From NCBI RefSeq assembly GCF_017744955.1, contig NZ_JAGIAG010000001.1, forward strand, positions 186,001 to 250,000: 64,000 nucleotides of DNA, read 5' to 3'. The position numbers were made by a program, and so were the translations under genes. Positions 9,343 through 19,294 of this stretch are shown in pieces. The notes below the pieces were generated by a model that did no database searches, was not told where the DNA came from, and saw only the letters and a list, made by a program, of their open reading frames with translations. This DNA comes from Dokdonella sp. GTDB lineage: Bacteria; Pseudomonadota; Gammaproteobacteria; Xanthomonadales; Rhodanobacteraceae. Positions within the stretch are counted from its first letter, which is position 1. Each line of letters opens with the position of its first letter.

Positions 9343-10671
9343 TCAGTCGAATCCGCTCGAGAAGATCTCGTCGGCGCTCGCGGCGATGCACGAGGGCGTG
9401 TTCTGCGCGATCAGCGCGGACAGGACCGTCACCTGCGTCTGGTGGAACTGCAAGACGTTCTGGCCGTTCGCACCGCAGCCGATCAGGTTGCAGTAGCTCA
9501 TGATCGAGCCGGCCGGCGCGCCCGGTCCGGAGCTGGGACAGCTCGTCGCACCGGAATAGCAGCCGGAGGCGCCGCTGAAGCAGCGGTCGATCGTGTTGCT
9601 CGCGCTCGGCGCCGCGCCGGTCGACACGTTCGTGCAGTGCGTGTGGTAGGCGCCGAAGTTGTGGCCGAGCTCGTGGCCGACGATGCGCGCCGAGTAGGCG
9701 ACCGGGATCTGCGCGTTGGTGAACACCTGGTTGACGCTGTAGCTGCCGCCCTGCGATGGCTTGCGGCAGTAGGCGTTGATCCAGGCGATGCCGGAGGCGG
9801 AATTGCCGCTGCTCGACTTGCCCGAGAGCAGCGCCGCGAAGCTGCGCGGTATGCCGGCGTAGTTGTTCTGCCAGTAGCTGCCGAATTCGTTCAAGTTGCC
9901 GCCGTCGGCGGGCGTCGTGGTGACCGTGTAGGGATCGGGCGTCGTGCGCAGGTAGGTGGTGCCCTGCTGCAGGCTGAGGTTGAGGTCGCGCAGGTACATC
10001 ACGTTCATCGTCGCGAACAGATCGCCGATCCAGTCGCTCGCCGCGGAGGCGTCGTTGCCGAAGCGGCGCAAGAGGAACTCGTTGTCGGTGTCGATCGCGA
10101 CCACCGCCGAGCGCGGACTGCCGGCCGGCACCTGGCCGGCGAGCGCAAGGCTCAGCGCATCCGGAAACGGCTGGCCGCTGGCGATACCGTCTTCGCCGGG
10201 CACGATCTCCGGCACCACGCCGGCCGGCAGCGCCGACGCCAACGGCCGCGCGCGCAGGCGCAGCCGATCGCCGTCGCGCTCGCCGCTCCAGACGAACGCA
10301 CCGGCCGGCGACGAACCGCTGCCGACGATGCGCTCGAAGCCGGGGTCGAACGACAGGCTGGCACGCACGCTGCCCGCCGCGTCCACCCCGATCCAGTGCA
10401 CGCGCCGGCTGCGCGGCAGCTCGTGCTCGCCGGCGGCGTCGACGCGCACCAGGCGTGCGCCGGGTGCGTAGACCTCGACGCGCTCGAAACGCAGGTTCGC
10501 CTGGCCGCCGTAACCGTCCGGCACGCCGTCGAGCACGAATTGCGAACCGACGGCGGACGTCGCCAGGCGCGCGCGCTGCGTCGTGTCGAGCGTGATCGCC
10601 GCATCGGAGGCGTGCGCGCTCGACGCGGCGGCGAGGAGAGCGAGGGCGAGCAATCTGTGCATGGTGGGCAT
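9343..10671 (-). CDS. Secreted metzincin-type zinc metalloprotease
   Basis: 442-residue secreted protease. It has a signal peptide at residues 1-22 (LLALALLAAASSAHA), a prodomain of about 170 residues, and a catalytic domain with the extended zinc motif H-E-L-G-H-N-F-G-A-Y-H near residue 330. This HExxHxxGxxH pattern, together with the later SIMSYC Met-turn, identifies a metzincin, most like reprolysin/M12B-type bacterial proteases. Several Cys residues around the active site could form disulfides. The protein ends exactly in ADEIFSSGFD, matching a C-terminal tag shared by other secreted proteins in the window. ATG codons at 10671 and 10662 are both plausible, and the shorter form has slightly better ribosome binding site spacing. 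It lies 70 bp downstream of cysA in the same orientation, but a functional link with sulfate uptake is unlikely. Confidence 0.88.
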   Translation of the reverse strand: MPTMHRLLALALLAAASSAHASDAAITLDTTQRARLATSAVGSQFVLDGVPDGYGGQANLRFERVEVYAPGARLVRVDAAGEHELPRSRRVHWIGVDAAGSVRASLSFDPGFERIVGSGSSPAGAFVWSGERDGDRLRLRARPLASALPAGVVPEIVPGEDGIASGQPFPDALSLALAGQVPAGSPRSAVVAIDTDNEFLLRRFGNDASAASDWIGDLFATMNVMYLRDLNLSLQQGTTYLRTTPDPYTVTTTPADGGNLNEFGSYWQNNYAGIPRSFAALLSGKSSSGNSASGIAWINAYCRKPSQGGSYSVNQVFTNAQIPVAYSARIVGHELGHNFGAYHTHCTNVSTGAAPSASNTIDRCFSGASGCYSGATSCPSSGPGAPAGSIMSYCNLIGCGANGQNVLQFHQTQVTVLSALIAQNTPSCIAASADEIFSSGFD

Positions 10672-10741
10672 TCCCGCAGTGTACGCGCGGACGCTTGCAG
10701 ATCCTCGCGCGCAGTTCCGTCGATCCGGCGTGAAAGACGCG

Positions 10742-11770
10742 TCAAGCCTCCGTTACCGCCTGCTCGCCGCGGAACAACACCCAGCGCCGCGCCTCGATCG
10801 CGACCGCCTGCCCGGCCGCCAGCCCGCTGCCGCCGAAGCGGCCGCGCTCGTGGATCGCGACCAGCGGCGCGGACAGCGCCGGATGGCGTGCCTCGATGCG
10901 CACGGTGGGACCGAGATCGCGCACCGACTCGATGCGCGCGCCGCCCGCCGCAGCCGGAACGAAGTCCAGATCGTGCGGGCGCACGAAGGCGGTCACGTCG
11001 GCCTCGTCGTGCCCGCTCCAGCGCGCGTGCAGCGCGACCGGCAGCTCGTTGACCTCGCCGAGGAAGCGGCAGACGAACGGGCTGGCCGGCTGCGTGTAGA
11101 GCGTCTGCGGATCGGCGAGCTGCTCGATGCGGCCCTGGTTCATCACGGCGATGCGATCGGCCAGCTCGAAGGCTTCCTCCTGATCGTGCGTGACGAACAC
11201 GCTGGTCACGTGGATGCGATCGTGCAGGCCGCGCAGCCAGCGGCGCAGGTCGCCGCGCACGCGCGCGTCGAGCGCGCCGAACGGCTCGTCGAGCAGCAGG
11301 ATCTCCGGCTCGACCGCCAACGCGCGCGCCAGCGCGACGCGCTGGCGCTGGCCGCCAGACAATTGCGCCGGCAACCGGTGCGCGAAGTCGCCGAGCTGGA
11401 CCAGGTCGAGCAGGTCGCGCACCTTGCGCTGCAGCTCGTCACGCTTGGGACGCAGCCGCCAGCGCCGCACGCGCAGGCCGAAGGCGACGTTCTCGAACAC
11501 CGACAGATGGTTGAACAGCGCGTAGTGCTGGAACACGAAGCCGACGTGACGCTGGCGCGCACTGACGTCGGTCACGTCGCGGCCGTTGAACGCGACGCGG
11601 CCGCGCTGCGGAAATTCGAGCCCGGCGACGATGCGCAGCAAGGTGGTCTTGCCGCAGCCGGACGGCCCGAGCAGGGCCAGCAACTCGCCCGACTCGATGC
11701 TGAGGTCGATGCCGCGCAACGCCGGCGCCGAGCCGTAGGCGTAGTGGATGTCGGCGACGTCGATGCTCAT
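10742..11770 (-). CDS. cysA: Sulfate/thiosulfate ABC transporter ATP-binding protein
   Basis: 342-residue cytoplasmic ATPase that powers sulfate and thiosulfate import for cysteine synthesis. It has Walker [12 protein letters not shown] (about 34-43), Q-loop, ABC signature [15 protein letters not shown], Walker [12 protein letters not shown] and the switch His in FVTHDQEE. The C-terminal ~110 residues form the regulatory beta-barrel (TOBE-like) typical of CysA. The start ATG at 11770 overlaps the stop of cysW by four bases (ATGA), so translation is coupled. It is the last gene of the sbp-cysT-cysW-cysA operon. The length matches the family norm of about 340-365 residues. Confidence 0.93.
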   Translation of the reverse strand: MSIDVADIHYAYGSAPALRGIDLSIESGELLALLGPSGCGKTTLLRIVAGLEFPQRGRVAFNGRDVTDVSARQRHVGFVFQHYALFNHLSVFENVAFGLRVRRWRLRPKRDELQRKVRDLLDLVQLGDFAHRLPAQLSGGQRQRVALARALAVEPEILLLDEPFGALDARVRGDLRRWLRGLHDRIHVTSVFVTHDQEEAFELADRIAVMNQGRIEQLADPQTLYTQPASPFVCRFLGEVNELPVALHARWSGHDEADVTAFVRPHDLDFVPAAAGGARIESVRDLGPTVRIEARHPALSAPLVAIHERGRFGGSGLAAGQAVAIEARRWVLFRGEQAVTEA

Positions 11771-12630
11771 GCGTCCGGCTCCGTCGCCGCGATGCGCCGC
11801 ATGCGCCAGCCGACGATCTGCTTGAGCACCAGAGTCAGCAAGGCGAATAGCGCGAGCAGCGAAGCGACCGCGAACGCGGCCGTGCGCTGGTATTCGTTGT
11901 AGAGCACTTCGATGTGCAGCGGCATCGTGTTGGTCAAGCCTCGAATGTGTCCGGAGACGACGGAAACCGCGCCGAACTCGCCGATCGCGCGCGCGTTGCA
12001 GAGGATCACCCCGTAGAGCAGGCCCCAGCCGATCTTCGGCAGCGTCACGCGCCAGAACATCGACCAGCCGGACGCGCCGAGCGTGATCGCGGCGCGTTCC
12101 TCGTCGCCGCCCTGCGCCTGCATCAGCGGAATCAACTCGCGTGCGACGAACGGGAAGGTGACGAAGGTGGTCGCCAGCACGATGCCGGGCACGGCGAAGA
12201 TGATCTTGACGTCGTGGTCGGCCAGCCACGGCCCGAGCCAGCCCTGCTTGCCGAACAGCAGCACGTAGATCAGGCCGGCGATCACCGGCGAGACCGCGAA
12301 CGGCAGGTCGATCAGGCTGACCAGCAGCCCCTTGCCGCGGAACGAGTAGCGCGTGACGAGCCAGGCGGCGGCGACGCCGAACACGGTGTTCAGCGGCACC
12401 GCGATCGCGGCGACCAGCAAGGTCAGGCGGATCGCCGCGCGCGCCTCCTCGTCGACGACCGCCGCGCGCCAGACGTCGAGGCCTTTCTCGAACGCGTAGC
12501 CGAACACGGCCAGCAACGGCAGCACCAGGAACAGCGCGACGAAGGCCAGCGCGATCGCGAGCAGGCTCCAGCGCAGCCAGCGCGGATCGCGCAGCGCGAC
12601 GGACGACTTGCGTGGCAGGTGCGCGCTCAT
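11767..12630 (-). CDS. cysW: Sulfate ABC transporter permease CysW
   Basis: 287-residue inner-membrane permease with about six transmembrane segments, starting [20 protein letters not shown]. The cytoplasmic EAA loop ([23 protein letters not shown]) contacts CysA. The segment [31 protein letters not shown] distinguishes CysW from CysT. It pairs with CysT to form the translocation channel. It begins 7 bp after cysT ends and overlaps cysA by 4 bp, so it sits inside a tight operon. Confidence 0.92.
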   Translation of the reverse strand: MSAHLPRKSSVALRDPRWLRWSLLAIALAFVALFLVLPLLAVFGYAFEKGLDVWRAAVVDEEARAAIRLTLLVAAIAVPLNTVFGVAAAWLVTRYSFRGKGLLVSLIDLPFAVSPVIAGLIYVLLFGKQGWLGPWLADHDVKIIFAVPGIVLATTFVTFPFVARELIPLMQAQGGDEERAAITLGASGWSMFWRVTLPKIGWGLLYGVILCNARAIGEFGAVSVVSGHIRGLTNTMPLHIEVLYNEYQRTAAFAVASLLALFALLTLVLKQIVGWRMRRIAATEPDA

Positions 12631-12637
12631 CGCCGGC

Positions 12638-13477
12638 TCACCGCGTGTCCGCCGAGCGTCGCCGCACGGTCCACAGCTGCAGCAGGTTGATCGCGATCAA
12701 CGCGACGAACGAGGTGACCAGCAGCACCACCGCGATCGCGGTCGCGCCGGCGTAGTCGTGCTGGTCGAGCTTGCCGGTGATCAGCAGCGGCGCGATCTCC
12801 GACACCATCGGCATGTTGCCGGCGATGAAGATGACCGAGCCGTACTCGCCGATCGCGCGCGCGAACGCGAGCGCGAAGCCGGCCAGGATCGCCGGCCACA
12901 GCGCCGGCAGCACGACGCGCCACAACGTGGTCAGGCGCCCCGCGCCGAGCGTCGCGGCGGCCTCCTCGATGTCCGGATCGAGCTGCTCCAGCACCGGCTG
13001 CACGCTGCGCACGAGGAACGGCAGGCTGACGAAGATCAGCGCCACGGTGATGCCGCTCGGCGTGTAGGCGACCTTCCAGCCGAGACTGGCGAGCCACGCG
13101 CCGAGCGGTTCGTTCGGCGCGTACAGCTTGGTCAAGGTGATGCCGGCGACCGCGGTCGGCAGCGCGAACGGCAGGTCGACCAGCGCGTCGACCAGCTTGC
13201 GGCCCGGAAAACGGTAGCGCACCAGCACGAACGCCAGCAGCGGCCCGAGCACCAGGTTGACCAGGCCGGCCAGCGCCGCGCAGCCGAACGTGACGCGATA
13301 GGAGGCCAGCGCGCGCGGCGAGGCGACCGCGTTCCAGAACTCGGCCGGCCCCAGCGTGGCGGACTTCAGCGCCAGCGCGGCCAGCGGAATCAGCACGATC
13401 AGGAACAGGTAGCTGGCGCAGACTCCGAAGGTCAGACCGAAGCCGGGCAGCGCTTGGCGGCGCCAGCGTGGACGCAT
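12638..13477 (-). CDS. cysT: Sulfate ABC transporter permease CysT (CysU)
   Basis: 279-residue inner-membrane permease. It has about six hydrophobic segments, the [16 protein letters not shown] segment typical of CysT, an EAA loop ([21 protein letters not shown]) and [14 protein letters not shown], the CysT counterpart of the CysW GEFGAV segment. It forms the heterodimeric channel with CysW. The start ATG at 13477 follows sbp by 30 bp, consistent with one transcript. N-terminal residues 1-20 are basic and cytoplasmic. Confidence 0.93.
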   Translation of the reverse strand: MRPRWRRQALPGFGLTFGVCASYLFLIVLIPLAALALKSATLGPAEFWNAVASPRALASYRVTFGCAALAGLVNLVLGPLLAFVLVRYRFPGRKLVDALVDLPFALPTAVAGITLTKLYAPNEPLGAWLASLGWKVAYTPSGITVALIFVSLPFLVRSVQPVLEQLDPDIEEAAATLGAGRLTTLWRVVLPALWPAILAGFALAFARAIGEYGSVIFIAGNMPMVSEIAPLLITGKLDQHDYAGATAIAVVLLVTSFVALIAINLLQLWTVRRRSADTR

Positions 13478-13507
13478 GGGCGGGCTCCGTTCGTCGAAAG
13501 CGGACCC

Positions 13508-14515
13508 TTACTTCGCACCCGGCACGTAGATCTTGTCGAACGTGCCGCCGTCGGCGAAGTGGGTCTTCTGCGCGTTTTGCCAGCCGCCGAAGACTTCGTC
13601 AATCGTGAACAGCGGCACCTTCGGGAAGGTGCTCGCGTATTTCGCCGCCACCGCCGCGTCGCGCGGGCGGTAGTGGTTCTTCGCCGCGATCTCCTGGCCC
13701 TGCGGCGAATACAGATATTTCAGGTACGCCTCGGCGACCTTGCGCGTACCGCGCTTGTCGACCACCTTGTCGACCACCGTCACCGGCGGTTCGGCGAGGA
13801 TGCTGATCGACGGCACGACGATCTCGAACTGTCCCTTGCCGCCGCCTTCGGCCAGCGCGAGCAGCGCTTCGTTCTCCCACGCCAGCAGCACGTCGCCCTG
13901 GCCGCGCTCGACGAAAGTGGTGGTCGCGCCACGCGCGCCGGTGTCGAGCACCGGCACGTTCTTCAGCAGCTTGCCGACGAATTCCTGCGCGGCCGCGTCG
14001 CCGCCGTACTTCTTCTTCGCGTAGCCCCAGGCGGCGAGGTAGTTCCAGCGCGCGCCGCCGCTGGTCTTCGGGTTCGGCGTGATCACGCCGACGTCGGGCT
14101 TGACCAGGTCGTCCCAGTCCTTGATGCCCTTCGGATTGCCCTTGCGCACCAGGAACACGACCGTGGAGGTATACGGCGCGCTGTTGTCCGGCAGGCGCTT
14201 CTGCCAGTCCGCCGGCACCAGGTCGCCGTGCTCGTGCAGCGCGTCGATGTCGTAGGCGAGCGCGAGCGTGACGACGTCGGCCTCGAGCCCGTCGATCACG
14301 CTGCGGCTCTGCTTGCCGGAGCCGCCGTGCGACTGGTTGATCTTCAGGTCCTCGCCGCTCTGCTGCTTCCACTCCGCGGCGAACGCGGCGTTGAACTCGC
14401 GGTACAGCTCGCGCGTCGGGTCGTAGGAGACGTTGAGCAGCGTGGTGTCGGCGTGGGCCAGTCCTCCCAGCGCGAAAAGCGCGGACGCGAAAACGGCGGC
14501 GATGGTGCGTCGCAT
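13508..14515 (-). CDS. sbp: Periplasmic sulfate-binding protein
   Basis: 335-residue precursor of the periplasmic receptor for sulfate import. The signal peptide covers residues 1-22 ([22 protein letters not shown]). The mature protein begins [20 protein letters not shown], the classic Sbp/CysP start. Sulfate-contact motifs are visible: [20 protein letters not shown], and the [20 protein letters not shown] segment. It is the first gene of the operon and carries a GAAGGGGA ribosome binding site before ATG 14515. Sbp and CysP are hard to separate by sequence alone, so thiosulfate could also be a ligand. Regulation by the LysR-type CysB is typical of such operons, but I cannot identify a CysB site with confidence. 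Confidence 0.92.
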   Translation of the reverse strand: MRRTIAAVFASALFALGGLAHADTTLLNVSYDPTRELYREFNAAFAAEWKQQSGEDLKINQSHGGSGKQSRSVIDGLEADVVTLALAYDIDALHEHGDLVPADWQKRLPDNSAPYTSTVVFLVRKGNPKGIKDWDDLVKPDVGVITPNPKTSGGARWNYLAAWGYAKKKYGGDAAAQEFVGKLLKNVPVLDTGARGATTTFVERGQGDVLLAWENEALLALAEGGGKGQFEIVVPSISILAEPPVTVVDKVVDKRGTRKVAEAYLKYLYSPQGQEIAAKNHYRPRDAAVAAKYASTFPKVPLFTIDEVFGGWQNAQKTHFADGGTFDKIYVPGAK

Positions 14516-14799
14516 GGCGATCCCCTTCGGAAAGTCGATGCGGGACAGTCTGGCAGTGAAATCGTTAGCGTGGCGTTACCGCGGCATGGCGCGTGAGCAT
14601 CTGGTCATGCCGGCAGGTATGTTTCTCGGACGGAGGAGCGCACGCGGCGCCGACCGAAAGAACCGCGGGGCCCTGCCGCATGGCGCATCGGCCCTCTGCC
14701 GCGCCACCCTGATGTCGAAGGAAGCACACCGGATACGCCGCGCGCGCGAAACGTCACGCCGGGCACCGTGCGCGCGCCGGGATCGGCGAAGCAAACGAA
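14516..14799. other. Intergenic region upstream of sbp, no gene seen
   Basis: About 284 bp between sbp and the subtilase terminator. It should contain the sbp promoter. A 7-bp inverted repeat CGGCATG/CATGCCG (14582-14588 and 14606-14612) lies 67-97 bp upstream of the sbp start and could be an operator (weak evidence). No coding sequence is supported. Confidence 0.35.
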
Positions 14800-14821
14800 G
14801 CGGGGAGCCGAGGCTCCCCGC
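14800..14821 (-). terminator. Rho-independent terminator of the subtilase gene
   Basis: Near-perfect GC-rich hairpin (arms GCGGGGAGC and GCTCCCCGC around a four-base loop), 29 bp past the subtilase stop codon. On the minus strand it is followed by a T-rich tract (CTTCGTTTGCTTC). The stem strength is good and the U tract is interrupted. Confidence 0.65.
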
Positions 14822-14849
14822 CGAACCGTCGAACCGTCGAACCCGCGGT

Positions 14850-17800
14850 TCAGTGTCGTCGGGTCTTGCCGGCATCCGCGCCGTGGACGGCCGGCCGCTG
14901 CGGCGGACCGCGCCGCGATGTCGGAGGCGCCGCGTCGACGGTCACGTCGTCGACGTAGACGTCGCCGTCCGCGCTGCCGGTGGCCGCATAGTCGAAGCGG
15001 ATCTCGTGCGCCGCGTCGTCGGCGTAGCTGGAGACGTCGACCGACACGTTGACCCACTCGGTGTCCACTTGCGCGGCGAGCATGTCGAACGTCCACATTT
15101 CGGTGCCGTCGATCGAGACCTTCAGCGTCGCCGTCCCGCCGACCGGCAAGGTCCCTACCTTGCGCCAGAAGTTCAGATAGCGCGGACCGCCGCCGGCGAT
15201 GGTCACGCTCTGCAGCCAGTGCTGGCTGCTCGCTTCGCCCCAGCCGCCGCCCCAGGCACCGTAGTCGCCGGCGTGTACTTCGAAACGGGCCAGCGGGTTC
15301 GGCTTCCAGAATGGCGTGCCATCCGCGTCGTTGTCGTCGACGCCGGTCCAGTTCGGGTTCGGACCCTGACTTTCTTCGGTGGCCTCGAAACCCGGATCCT
15401 GCACCGGCTGCTCGAACGCGCCGCCGCCCTTGCCGTCGAAGCCATTGCAGAAGATCGTATCCGCGGCGCTGCACGAATCGCCGCCGCCGGTGACGGTCAT
15501 GCTGACCGGCACCGCGACGATCGGATGCTCGGTGTCGTTGCTGCCGACGCAGACGTTCGCGCTGTATTTCCCCGCCGCCAGGCCGGTCGAATCGAACGTC
15601 ACGGTGACCTCGCTGCTGCCGCTCGCCACCGTCGTTCCCGATGCCGGCGCCGCGCTCAGCCACGGCACGTCGGCCAGCGCCGTGCAGACACCCGCGCCAC
15701 CGCGGACGCCGTGACCGCGCAGGACGAGATTGGACGCCTCGAAACCGTCGATGCCGAGTTCCTCGGGTTTCTGCAGGGCGACCGCCGACAGGTCCGGCGG
15801 ATCGCCGATGGTCGCCTCGAAGTCGGTGCCGAGCCAGCTGCGGCCGACGCCCGGACCGTCGTCGAAGGTCGCCGGGCTGCCGCCGGTCGCATCGCGCGCC
15901 ACTACGGCGATCAGCACGTCGCCCGGACCGCTCACGGCGATCCCGCCCGGCACCGGTACGCTCTGCAACGCATCCAGCACCGACACCGCCACGTTCTTCA
16001 CCGAGCCGAGCAGGGTCGCGCCGTTGCTCGGGTCCTCGTCGTCGTCCTGGTAGACGTAGACGTCGAACTTCTCGCCGATCACGGCGCCGTCACCGCCGCC
16101 GTCCAGACCGCCGAGGAATTCCACGTCGACGCGGTCGAGCGTGAACGGCAGATCCGCGACCGCCGGCGTGAAGCGATTCAGGAAGATCACCGGCGTGCCC
16201 GAGTCGACGCCCAGCACATGGCTGCCGAGACCGACGTCGACTTGCAGGTTCACTTCCTCGCCGCCGGCTGCCGCCGGCGGCAGCGCCGGGACGGCGCCTG
16301 CTTTGGATACGCGATCGGCCACCGACAAGGTCACGCTCGCCGGCTGCTCGCCCACGGTCCAGGTCAGCGGTGCGCCGCCGGTGTTCCTCACGGCCAACGC
16401 CCGCGTCTGCGTTTCGTTCGGCCCCTGGCTGCTGTCCAGTGCGGTCGGCGTGAGCTCGATGCGCGGACCGGTCGCGGCCTGATCCGATGCGCGCACCGCG
16501 ACCGGCAGGGTCAGCGGGTCGCCCGACGTCGGCGTCAGCGCGAGCTCGCCGAACGACCAGCTGTTCACCGCCGCCGCGCCGACGTCGATGGTGATCGTCA
16601 CCGACTGCGTCGCATTGGGCTCCACGGTGAAGCTGGCCGGCGCCACGGTCCCGCTCAACGCGCCGCCGTTGCTTGGCTGCACCGCGGCCGTGAAGCTTTG
16701 CGCCGTGGCGGTCGGGTTGCGGAAGACGCGCGTGAAGGTGCAGGTGCCGGCGCAGGCCGCCTTCGAAAGACTGGGTTCGTTCAGCGCGGAGAGGTCGCCG
16801 CCGGCGGCCGGATCGGCCGCCTCCATGTTCGCCGCGGTTTCGTTCATGACCAGCGGCGAGGCGGCGGCGCGCGTCAGGTCGACGCGGCCGGCGCCGCGGT
16901 CGAACGGGTCGCTGGCGGCGGACGCGTTGTATTTGCGCACACCGCTTCTGGCCGTCAGCATCAGCGCCGACTTGATTTCCATCGGCGTCCAGTCGGGATG
17001 CAGCGCGCGCAGCAATGCACCGGAGCCGGTGACGTGCGGAGCTGCCATCGACGTCCCCTGCATGAAACCGTACGCGCCGGCATCTCCGGAAACCGCGGCC
17101 AGGATGCTGAGCCCCGGGGCGCTGATCTCGGGCTTCAGCAGATCCCAGGGCGACGTCGTGCCGCCGGCGGGTCCGAGGAGACTGAAGCTCCCCATGATGT
17201 CGCCGTAGGCCGCCACGTGATCGAACGTCGGCGGTGCAGTCAGGTCGGCCGTCGCAGTCGCGCCGGCGTGCGACTGCATGTAGGTCGTGAGCGCCTCGCC
17301 GTCTTCCTGCGAGATCATCAGGGCCGGAATCGTCGTACCCGGCATGTACATCACGAACGGCGCGGCGGCGCGAATGTGGTAGACGACCACCGCGGCGGCG
17401 CCAGCCTCTTCGGCGTTGTTGATCTGGTCCGAGAACGTACAGCCTGCGCGGATGACGGCGATGAAATTCGCCGGTGTGGACGGCGGCGGCGTGAACGACG
17501 TGCACGCGGTCGCGTCGTCCGTACTGGCCACCAGCGGGCCAGTCACCGGACCGGTGTACGCCGGGGCTCCATCCTCGTCGACGGCGCCGTTGGCGCCGGC
17601 GAACGTGCCCAGGCCGGGCACTTCGACGTGCACGCTCGAATAGAACCGGTCATGGGTCGAGGCGCCGACCGTGATCGTCCACGGTTCGATGTGATTGACG
17701 GTCCCCGGGCGGGCCGGATTCGGATCGTCGTTCGCCGTGTTCCCCGCGGATGTGGCGACGAAAATGCCGGCTTCGACGGCATTGCGGAACGCCACCGAGG

Positions 17801-18863
17801 TGTCGTCGCCCCACGGATCGGTGCCGCCGCTGATGGAGAAATTGATCGCATCGACGCCGTCGGCGACGGCCTGGTCGGCCCCCGCCGCGGTGGCGTCGTC
17901 GGTGCAGGTGCCGCCGTAGTTCGGAGGCGGCGCGAAGCAGACCTTGTACATGATCACGTTCGCGCGCGGCGCTACGCCGGAAACCGCCACGGTCGCACCG
18001 TCGGCCGTCGTCGCCTGGGCGTGGCTGCCGCCTGCCGTGCTGGCGGTATGCGAACCGTGTCCCGCATGGTCGGTCGCGGTGTCGGCGACGTCGGGCGAAC
18101 CGGGCGGCAGGGTGCCGATATAGGTGTAGGCGCCGATCAGTTTGTCGTTGCACCGGCCTTCGTCGACGCCGCCGGCGGCGCAGGTGCCGAGATAAGTTCC
18201 GGCGCCGAGCGGATTGACGTGTCGATAGCCGTCGGCGTCGGTGGCGGCGAACGACGGCGAATCGAAGTTGATGCCGGTGTCGATCACGCCGATCACCATG
18301 CCTTCGCCCTGCGTGCCCGGAAGGCCGCCGGTGCTGGTGCCCTGCCAGACCGACGGCGCGCCGATCCAGGCCGGTCCGGAGTCGGTGGCGAACTTGCGCG
18401 CCTGCGACTTCCTGACCGAAACCACGCCGGGCATCTTCGCCAGCTGTGCGGCCTCCTCGGCCGTCAGCTCGAGCGCCATGCCGTTGAGCGCGTGGGTGTA
18501 GGTGAACTTCGCCTGCAGCGGACGCTTCAATGCGGCACCGGCGGTGCTCAGGAAGGCGTTCTGCCTCTCGGCGAGATGGGCGACGTAGGCCAGGCTCTGC
18601 GGCGCACGCACGTCGAGCTTCGCCGGACGGCCGGCGACGCTCTGCCGCGGCGCCGCGGCGATCCCGGCGACGCCTCCCCGATAGGTCGCCAGCGGCGCTT
18701 CGGCGAAGCGCACGATGTAGGTGCCGCGCGCCGCTTGCTTGGCCGTCAGCGTGATCGCCGACGCCTCGGCGATGCGCGTGTCGACGGCCAGTCCGGCGGT
18801 GGCGATCGCCGCAGCGATCGCGGCCGCCAGAACGGCGTTGAAGGATGATGCGTTCTTGGACAT
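14850..18863 (-). CDS. Secreted S8 subtilisin-like protease with PA insert
   Basis: 1337-residue secreted subtilase. The signal peptide is about residues 1-35. An I9-type propeptide follows (GTYIVRFAEAPLATY near 47). The catalytic triad is Asp near 195 (VIGVIDTGINFD), His near 270 (DHAGHGSHTAS) and Ser near 605 (GTSMAAPHVTG). Between His and Ser lies a protease-associated (PA) insert (FIAVIRAGCTFSDQINNAEE). The region after about residue 700 contains Ig/Fn3-like modules, then the tag-like DTIFCNGFDG near 1140, then a further ~190-residue lectin/MAM-like beta domain. ATG 18863 has GGAG nine bases upstream. A TTG 15 bases earlier would only add five residues. It probably degrades extracellular protein for nutrition. 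It is monocistronic, with its own terminator. Confidence 0.9.
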   Translation of the reverse strand: MSKNASSFNAVLAAAIAAAIATAGLAVDTRIAEASAITLTAKQAARGTYIVRFAEAPLATYRGGVAGIAAAPRQSVAGRPAKLDVRAPQSLAYVAHLAERQNAFLSTAGAALKRPLQAKFTYTHALNGMALELTAEEAAQLAKMPGVVSVRKSQARKFATDSGPAWIGAPSVWQGTSTGGLPGTQGEGMVIGVIDTGINFDSPSFAATDADGYRHVNPLGAGTYLGTCAAGGVDEGRCNDKLIGAYTYIGTLPPGSPDVADTATDHAGHGSHTASTAGGSHAQATTADGATVAVSGVAPRANVIMYKVCFAPPPNYGGTCTDDATAAGADQAVADGVDAINFSISGGTDPWGDDTSVAFRNAVEAGIFVATSAGNTANDDPNPARPGTVNHIEPWTITVGASTHDRFYSSVHVEVPGLGTFAGANGAVDEDGAPAYTGPVTGPLVASTDDATACTSFTPPPSTPANFIAVIRAGCTFSDQINNAEEAGAAAVVVYHIRAAAPFVMYMPGTTIPALMISQEDGEALTTYMQSHAGATATADLTAPPTFDHVAAYGDIMGSFSLLGPAGGTTSPWDLLKPEISAPGLSILAAVSGDAGAYGFMQGTSMAAPHVTGSGALLRALHPDWTPMEIKSALMLTARSGVRKYNASAASDPFDRGAGRVDLTRAAASPLVMNETAANMEAADPAAGGDLSALNEPSLSKAACAGTCTFTRVFRNPTATAQSFTAAVQPSNGGALSGTVAPASFTVEPNATQSVTITIDVGAAAVNSWSFGELALTPTSGDPLTLPVAVRASDQAATGPRIELTPTALDSSQGPNETQTRALAVRNTGGAPLTWTVGEQPASVTLSVADRVSKAGAVPALPPAAAGGEEVNLQVDVGLGSHVLGVDSGTPVIFLNRFTPAVADLPFTLDRVDVEFLGGLDGGGDGAVIGEKFDVYVYQDDDEDPSNGATLLGSVKNVAVSVLDALQSVPVPGGIAVSGPGDVLIAVVARDATGGSPATFDDGPGVGRSWLGTDFEATIGDPPDLSAVALQKPEELGIDGFEASNLVLRGHGVRGGAGVCTALADVPWLSAAPASGTTVASGSSEVTVTFDSTGLAAGKYSANVCVGSNDTEHPIVAVPVSMTVTGGGDSCSAADTIFCNGFDGKGGGAFEQPVQDPGFEATEESQGPNPNWTGVDDNDADGTPFWKPNPLARFEVHAGDYGAWGGGWGEASSQHWLQSVTIAGGGPRYLNFWRKVGTLPVGGTATLKVSIDGTEMWTFDMLAAQVDTEWVNVSVDVSSYADDAAHEIRFDYAATGSADGDVYVDDVTVDAAPPTSRRGPPQRPAVHGADAGKTRRH

Positions 18864-19294
18864 CGCGAAGTACTCCAAAGGGAACGAGGCGGCGAGGCGT
18901 GCCTCCGGACGAGCGAGACTCCGCGCCGTTTGCGGACATGCGAACGATGTCCGTGCGCTCGAGCTCGAAATCTTCGCGGCGCGACTGCAGCGCGAGAGGG
19001 ATTTCGCATCAGGCGACGCCTCCGACCATAGCCGGCGTGCCGCGCGCCAAACACTGGGCGTTCGCTCGCGATGCGCCAGGAAACTAGACGAAAGCGAAGG
19101 TTCGTCCCGGTGCCGGACCGTTCGGCGCGATTTCGTTCAGCGATGCGCACGGAACGCCGAATAGCGGCGTGAAGAGAGGACGTTTCCTCGCTCGTTTCCA
19201 GCGGACGATGCGTTCGGGGCGAGAGGATCAGCGAACTGTTGTTTCGCGGCGCAATTGTCCAATGGCGTCGTCCGGTGCTCGCGGTCTAAGGTCC
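18864..19294. other. Intergenic region, no gene seen
   Basis: About 430 bp upstream of the subtilase. It has lower GC patches and should hold the subtilase promoter (minus strand) and the promoter of the small RNA (plus strand). Open frames here show no family features, no ribosome binding site and no consistent codon bias, so none is called. A possible -10 box TCTAAG (19285-19290) fits the predicted sRNA start, but no good -35 pairs with it. Confidence 0.4.

Noticed and set aside
10671-10742. Possibility that the metzincin gene is a functional member of the sulfate operon
   Set aside because: Same strand and close spacing, but its product is an exoprotease unrelated to sulfate uptake; read-through is possible but no functional link is supported.
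14433-18848. A 1471-codon open frame antisense to the subtilase
   Set aside because: Low-complexity Arg/Val/Ala translation with no family signature; the opposite strand carries the complete S8 catalytic triad and signal peptide.
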